Below the pieces are notes generated by a model that made no database searches, was not told the origin of the DNA, and worked only from the letters and a program-made list of their open reading frames with translations. Positions 6,314 through 8,888 of a stretch of 8,888 nt of DNA are shown one piece after another (the stretch's first letter is position 1; each line of letters starts with the position of its first letter). Source of the stretch: JANJWP01 sp964540725 (GTDB taxonomy: Bacteria > Patescibacteriota > Gracilibacteria > BD1-5 > UBA2023); NCBI GenBank assembly GCA_964540725.1, contig CAZINU010000026.1:1-8888 (forward strand), read 5' to 3'. Position numbers and translations under genes: made by a program.

Positions 6314-7144
6314 CTAATACTCCCCGAGCACGTCCACTTCCGTCGAAAAGAAGCGGAGCTCTTCGAGGGCGGATTCAAGGGTTCCGGGCGGGACGTCGGT
6401 GGCCGCGTCGATCCAGAACACGTACTCGAAACGGTTCTCTTTCGCCGGAAGCGATTCGATCTTCGAAAGGTTCACGAAGCGGGTCGCGAACGCGCCGAGG
6501 CACTTATAGAGAGCGGCGGGGATGTTTTTCGTCCGGAACACGACGGAGGCCTTGCCGGACTTGGGAAGGCTTTCGGAAACGGTCTCCGATACCGATTCCG
6601 AAGGATTCTTCGCAACCAGGAAAAACCGGGTCGTATTCCCTTTCTGATCCTGGATGGAACGATCGAGAATGCGGAGCCCGTAGAGTTCGGCGGCCAAATC
6701 GGAGGCGATGGCGGCGAGGCGGGGGTCGTTCGAGTCGCGAACGTACTTCGCGGCGCCGGCGGTATCGCCCGACGGCTTGGCTTCCCACCCCCGGTCTTTC
6801 AGGTATTTCTGGCACTGCATGAGGGCTTGCGGATGCGAATGCACTTCGGTAATCGACGAGGCGTCGCCGGCTGCGGCGAGGAGAAAATGGTCGACCTCTT
6901 GGAAGCGTTCGTGCAGAACCCGGTATCCGCCTTCGAGCATCCGGTAGAAGTTCTCGTGAATGGATCCGGCGTAGCTGTTTTCGAAAGGAAGAACGCCCAG
7001 GTCGTCTCCGGAAATGCGGTCGAACACTTCGGAAAACGACCGGAGGCCTTCGACGTTCTCGGAAGGAACGCCGAGCGCGGAAGCGATGGCGAGCGAAGCC
7101 TTGTGGCCGTACGCTCCGGGAAAACCTTGATAGAAAATGCGCAT
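6314..7144 (-). CDS. pheA: Prephenate dehydratase with C-terminal ACT domain
   Basis: This 276-residue monofunctional enzyme converts prephenate to phenylpyruvate in the cytoplasm. The catalytic part (about 1-180) shows QGFPGAY (6-12), PFENSYAGSI (53-62), HPQALMQC (104-111), GDTAGAAKY (127-134), AAIASDLAAELYGL (144-157) and the catalytic NTTRFFLV (170-177). An ACT domain follows (about 198-275) with AALYKCLGAFA and KIESLP. The Phe-effector motifs of characterised enzymes, GALV and ESRP, read AALY and ESLP here, so feedback control may differ. A Ser/Glu-rich insert (181-197) links the domains. The conserved Arg173 is encoded by CGG, showing CGG is still arginine. The ATG lies nine bases after the aminotransferase stop, with no Shine-Dalgarno, so translation may be coupled. 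Confidence 0.96.
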   Translation of the reverse strand: MRIFYQGFPGAYGHKASLAIASALGVPSENVEGLRSFSEVFDRISGDDLGVLPFENSYAGSIHENFYRMLEGGYRVLHERFQEVDHFLLAAAGDASSITEVHSHPQALMQCQKYLKDRGWEAKPSGDTAGAAKYVRDSNDPRLAAIASDLAAELYGLRILDRSIQDQKGNTTRFFLVAKNPSESVSETVSESLPKSGKASVVFRTKNIPAALYKCLGAFATRFVNLSKIESLPAKENRFEYVFWIDAATDVPPGTLESALEELRFFSTEVDVLGEY

Positions 7145-7153
7145 GTTCGAAAT

Positions 7154-8077
7154 TTAGAAATCGACGCGTTCGACCCAGTGGGCGAACTCGTCGTCTTCGC
7201 CGCGAACGATGGCGTCGAGCCTCGTTTTGATCGCCGACATGACCGGACGGTCGGACGGAAGCTCGTACTGTTCGATGGCCCGAACGGGCGTGACTCGGGC
7301 GGCGGTTCCGGAGAGAAAGACTTCGTCGGCACGAAAGAGTTCGGTCTTGTCGACCGCGCGTTCTTCGACGCGGTATCCGAGGCTTTTGGCCACCGTAATG
7401 ACCGAATCGCGGGTAATGCCTTCGAGGATATCTTGGTCGGACGACGGAGTGACGATCGTTCCGTTTCGAACGAGGAAGATGTTCATGCCGCTGCCCTCCG
7501 AAACCTTTCCGGCCGCGTTCATGAGGATGGCGTCGTCGAACCCCCGGTTCTTCGCTTCGGACTTCGCGAGCGCGCTCGTCACGTAGCCGCCGGCGATTTT
7601 TCCCCGGAGCGGGAACGAATTGTCGACCTGCCGCTGCCACGAACTCACCGTGCACCGGACGCCTTCGGGCGGAAAATAGTCGCCGAGTTCGATGCCGTAG
7701 AGAAGGAAGTCCTTCTCTACGTCGTGGAGCCTTGGGGCGATATCCAAATCGCTCGTGTAGACGAGGGGCCGAAGGTAGATGGGGGTCGACGGGCGATTCT
7801 TTCGGACGAATTCCCGAATGACCGAATGGATCGTTTCGGCCGGCAACTCGTATCCGAGAAACTTCGCGCTCTCAGAAAGCCGTTTCGAATGCCGATCCCC
7901 CCGGAAAATAAGGGCGGCGTTACCGGGCGATTTCGGATCGGGAATGACGCGCATGCCGCCGAAGGCGGCGGTTCCGTAGTGGAGGGCATGGGTCGCGACG
8001 GAAATAGTCGCCTCCGCGAAGGGGACGAAATTTCCGCGGAAATAGGCGAACGGCAGAAAGGTTTTATGGGCGGCCAT
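7154..8077 (-). CDS. ilvE: Branched-chain-type (fold IV) aminotransferase
   Basis: This 307-residue PLP enzyme belongs to fold-type IV. Signatures are a HALHYGTAAFGGMRV start (30-44), FRGDRHSKRL (58-67), the PLP lysine K160 in LRGKIAGGYVTSALAK, KVSEGSGMNIF (191-201), DILEGITRDSVI (216-227) and SGTAARVTPV (256-265). Length and motifs fit branched-chain aminotransferase IlvE rather than D-amino acid transaminase or 4-amino-4-deoxychorismate lyase. Its place between chorismate mutase and prephenate dehydratase suggests it also, or mainly, transaminates phenylpyruvate to phenylalanine; IlvE enzymes are known to accept aromatic keto acids. I chose ATG 8077 because the family's N-terminus (KTFLPFAYFRGNFVPF) starts there; sequence further upstream in frame is a shadow of the mutase gene. 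It overlaps that gene by 14 bases and has no Shine-Dalgarno. Confidence 0.94.
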   Translation of the reverse strand: MAAHKTFLPFAYFRGNFVPFAEATISVATHALHYGTAAFGGMRVIPDPKSPGNAALIFRGDRHSKRLSESAKFLGYELPAETIHSVIREFVRKNRPSTPIYLRPLVYTSDLDIAPRLHDVEKDFLLYGIELGDYFPPEGVRCTVSSWQRQVDNSFPLRGKIAGGYVTSALAKSEAKNRGFDDAILMNAAGKVSEGSGMNIFLVRNGTIVTPSSDQDILEGITRDSVITVAKSLGYRVEERAVDKTELFRADEVFLSGTAARVTPVRAIEQYELPSDRPVMSAIKTRLDAIVRGEDDEFAHWVERVDF

Positions 8078-8363
8078 GGGAGGACGGGAATGGTTTGGCA
8101 ACGTTCTTTTCAAGTTCGAGGGCGTACTCGTGAAAGCGGTTCCAGACGGATTCGACGAAGTCGGGGGCGAGAGCGAGTTCTTCGGCCCAAGCCCGACGGC
8201 TTTCGAGTACCGCCCGCCAACGCTCCGGCTGAAGGGGCGGCAAATCGTGCGCCTTTTTGTAGGCACCGACTTTCTCGACGGTCTCGAAACGCTTCGCGAG
8301 CAGTTCGAGAATTTGGCGGTCGATAGCGTCGATGTCGTCTCGGCAGATTTGAAGGAAGTCCAT
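8064..8363 (-). CDS. Chorismate mutase, AroQ class
   Basis: This 99-residue all-helical enzyme rearranges chorismate to prephenate. Aligned by eye to the E. coli mutase domain, Arg8, Arg25, Lys36 and Arg48 fall at the positions of catalytic Arg11, Arg28, Lys39 and Arg51, and Glu84 replaces Gln88, a change known in other AroQ enzymes. Two other positions differ: Gln45 at Asp48 and Trp49 at Glu52. The core pattern DRQILELLAKRFETVEKVGAYKK (15-37) followed by LQPERW is clear. It is the first gene of the operon: the ATG at 8363 lies about 17 nt after the predicted transcription start, without a Shine-Dalgarno. Its end overlaps the aminotransferase start by 14 bases, giving tight coupling. Confidence 0.93.
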   Translation of the reverse strand: MDFLQICRDDIDAIDRQILELLAKRFETVEKVGAYKKAHDLPPLQPERWRAVLESRRAWAEELALAPDFVESVWNRFHEYALELEKNVAKPFPSSHGRP

Positions 8364-8386
8364 AGGAAAAGAAACGTTCGAAGGGC

Positions 8387-8414
8387 AGTATACGCGGAAA
8401 TTCCGGATTTCGAA
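8387..8414 (-). promoter_or_regulatory. Promoter of the phenylalanine operon
   Basis: The minus strand has TATACT (8387-8392) as a strong -10, a 16-nt spacer, and TTCGAA (8409-8414) as a weak -35. Predicted start is near 8380, so the leader is about 17 nt, too short for a leader-peptide attenuator or T-box. Confidence 0.6.
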
Positions 8415-8431
8415 GTTCTTCGAAGCATCCG
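8404..8431. repeat. Inverted repeat over the -35 region of the phenylalanine operon
   Basis: CGGAT-TTCGAA, a four-base loop GTTC, then TTCGAA-GC-ATCCG: eleven pairs with a two-base bulge. It covers the -35 and the region just upstream of the operon promoter and has no U-tract, so an operator is likelier than a terminator. Confidence 0.45.
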
Positions 8432-8445
8432 TGAACGTCCTTTTG

Positions 8446-8472
8446 AAAACGCCCCGGAACTTCTCCGAGACG
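8446..8472 (-). terminator. Intrinsic terminator of the zinc-ribbon-like gene
   Basis: On the minus strand CGTCTCGGA pairs with TCCGGGGCG (nine pairs, two of them G-U) around the loop GAAGT, followed at once by TTTTC. It begins 23 bases after the TAG at 8496-8498, as expected if that TAG, and not the TGA at 8586-8588, ends the gene. Confidence 0.7.
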
Positions 8473-8495
8473 TCCGGGTTTCCAGGTGCGGGCCG

Positions 8496-8801
8496 CTATT
8501 TTTCCTCCGCCGATCGGTGGACGCTATCGCCGCGCCGTTCTACGATTTTTGGACGCCCGGATTCGCCGGAGGAATTACCGCAGTGTCATAAAAAATCCGA
8601 CGGATGGCGGGGCGATCCGCACGTCGGACAAGCATTTATTCGGAACAGCGATTCCACTTGCCCGGAAACCCGCTCGGGAAGGGCGTTCATGCGGGATTGC
8701 CGCTCTTCCCCGATAGGAAGGAATGCGATGCGGGCATATGCCCGAAGCGCTTCGTCCCGTTCTTGGGCGGAGGTCATGAACGCTTCCGAGGAAATCGGCA
8801 T
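8496..8801 (-). CDS. Small zinc-ribbon-like protein with an internal UGA
   Basis: I do not recognise this 101-residue protein. Residues 1-55 are helical and charged (SAQERDEALRAYARIAF). Then comes ACPTCGSP with Cys58 and Cys61, and SDFL, UGA (codon 72, 8586-8588), HCGNSSGES, adding His73 and Cys74, which could complete a metal site with His66 or His73. The tail is basic and polar (RPKIVERRGDSVHRSAEEK) and ends in TAG at 8496-8498. If UGA stopped translation, half the metal site would be lost. A strong promoter lies upstream and a terminator 23 bases after the TAG, so the extended gene fits its transcription unit better than the short version. An ATG at codon 9 is an alternative start; neither has a Shine-Dalgarno. 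Confidence 0.68.
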
Positions 8802-8833
8802 GGCGGGGAAAAAATCGAATCGTCGCTTACGCG

Positions 8834-8861
8834 CTTATACGAATTGCCGCGGTTCCGTCAA
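8834..8861 (-). promoter_or_regulatory. Sigma70-like promoter of the zinc-ribbon-like gene
   Basis: The minus strand has TTGACG (8856-8861), a 16-nt spacer and TATAAG (8834-8839), each five of six to consensus: with that at 2654-2681, one of the two best promoters in the window. Expected start is near 8827, giving a leader of about 26 nt. Confidence 0.75.
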
Positions 8862-8862
8862 G

Positions 8863-8872
8863 CGAATATTCG
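8863..8872. repeat. Perfect 10-bp palindrome just upstream of the -35
   Basis: CGAATATTCG abuts the -35 of the promoter for the zinc-ribbon-like gene with one base between. Such placement fits an activator or repressor site, but a 10-bp palindrome can occur by chance in this TTCGAA-rich sequence. Confidence 0.3.
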
Positions 8873-8888
8873 AACGCTTCCCCCGAAT

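Noticed and set aside
6827..8326. Very long plus-strand frame opposite the aminotransferase and dehydratase genes
   Set aside because: Antisense shadow of three confidently identified genes, with no family motif of its own.
8078..8428. Upstream extension of the aminotransferase frame to an ATG at 8428
   Set aside because: The extension covers the chorismate mutase gene in another frame and the operon promoter; family similarity begins at ATG 8077.
1..8888. UGA as selenocysteine instead of a general reassignment
   Set aside because: I see no conserved redox context at the UGA sites, no SECIS-like hairpin was recognised directly after them, and six UGAs in a coiled-coil protein, two of them adjacent, do not fit selenoprotein logic.
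1..8888. tRNA or rRNA genes, CRISPR arrays, insertion sequences
   Set aside because: No cloverleaf with conserved T-arm bases, no regularly spaced repeats and no transposase motifs or terminal inverted repeats were found.

Overview
This window looks like a GC-rich bacterial chromosome (I judge high fifties percent GC by eye, not counted) in which UGA appears to be read as an amino acid. Three separate reading frames contain in-frame TGA: a long coiled-coil gene (2-1537) has six, including a tandem TGATGA near its end; a 45-residue membrane protein (2489-2626) has one; a small zinc-ribbon-like protein (8496-8801) has one. None of the eleven genes I call ends in TGA (7 TAA, 4 TAG), although TGA is normally favoured as a stop in GC-rich genomes. 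Among bacteria, UGA as glycine (translation table 25) is known from the Gracilibacteria/Absconditabacteria (BD1-5, SR1) branch of Patescibacteria, so that branch or a relative is my best guess. The high GC and the aromatic amino acid genes would be unusual there. UGA as Trp is not excluded.

Layout from left to right. Positions 1-1537 (+): an unrecognised coiled-coil gene running off the left edge, closed by a strong bidirectional terminator at 1539-1571. Positions 1644-2333 (-): a membrane-anchored glucosaminidase. Positions 2489-2626 (-): a tiny tail-anchored membrane protein with its own promoter. Positions 2781-3854 (-): a two-gene operon of a small membrane-anchored protein followed by a DedA-family membrane protein. 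Positions 3855-3952: a divergent promoter region with two copies of a 17-18 bp repeat. Positions 3953-5197 (+): a protein with two class III nucleotidyl cyclase-like domains. Positions 5154-8363 (-): a tight four-gene operon of chorismate mutase, branched-chain-type aminotransferase, prephenate dehydratase with an ACT domain, and a membrane-anchored helical-toroid-like protein. Positions 8496-8801 (-): the zinc-ribbon-like gene, with a good promoter upstream and a terminator downstream.

The first three genes of the operon together could convert chorismate to phenylalanine: mutase to prephenate, dehydratase to phenylpyruvate, aminotransferase to Phe. The envelope genes (glucosaminidase, DedA and the small anchored proteins) suggest peptidoglycan and membrane maintenance. 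Promoters found here share a 16-nt spacer, leaders look short (about 17-30 nt), and Shine-Dalgarno sequences are mostly absent; the glucosaminidase is the exception.
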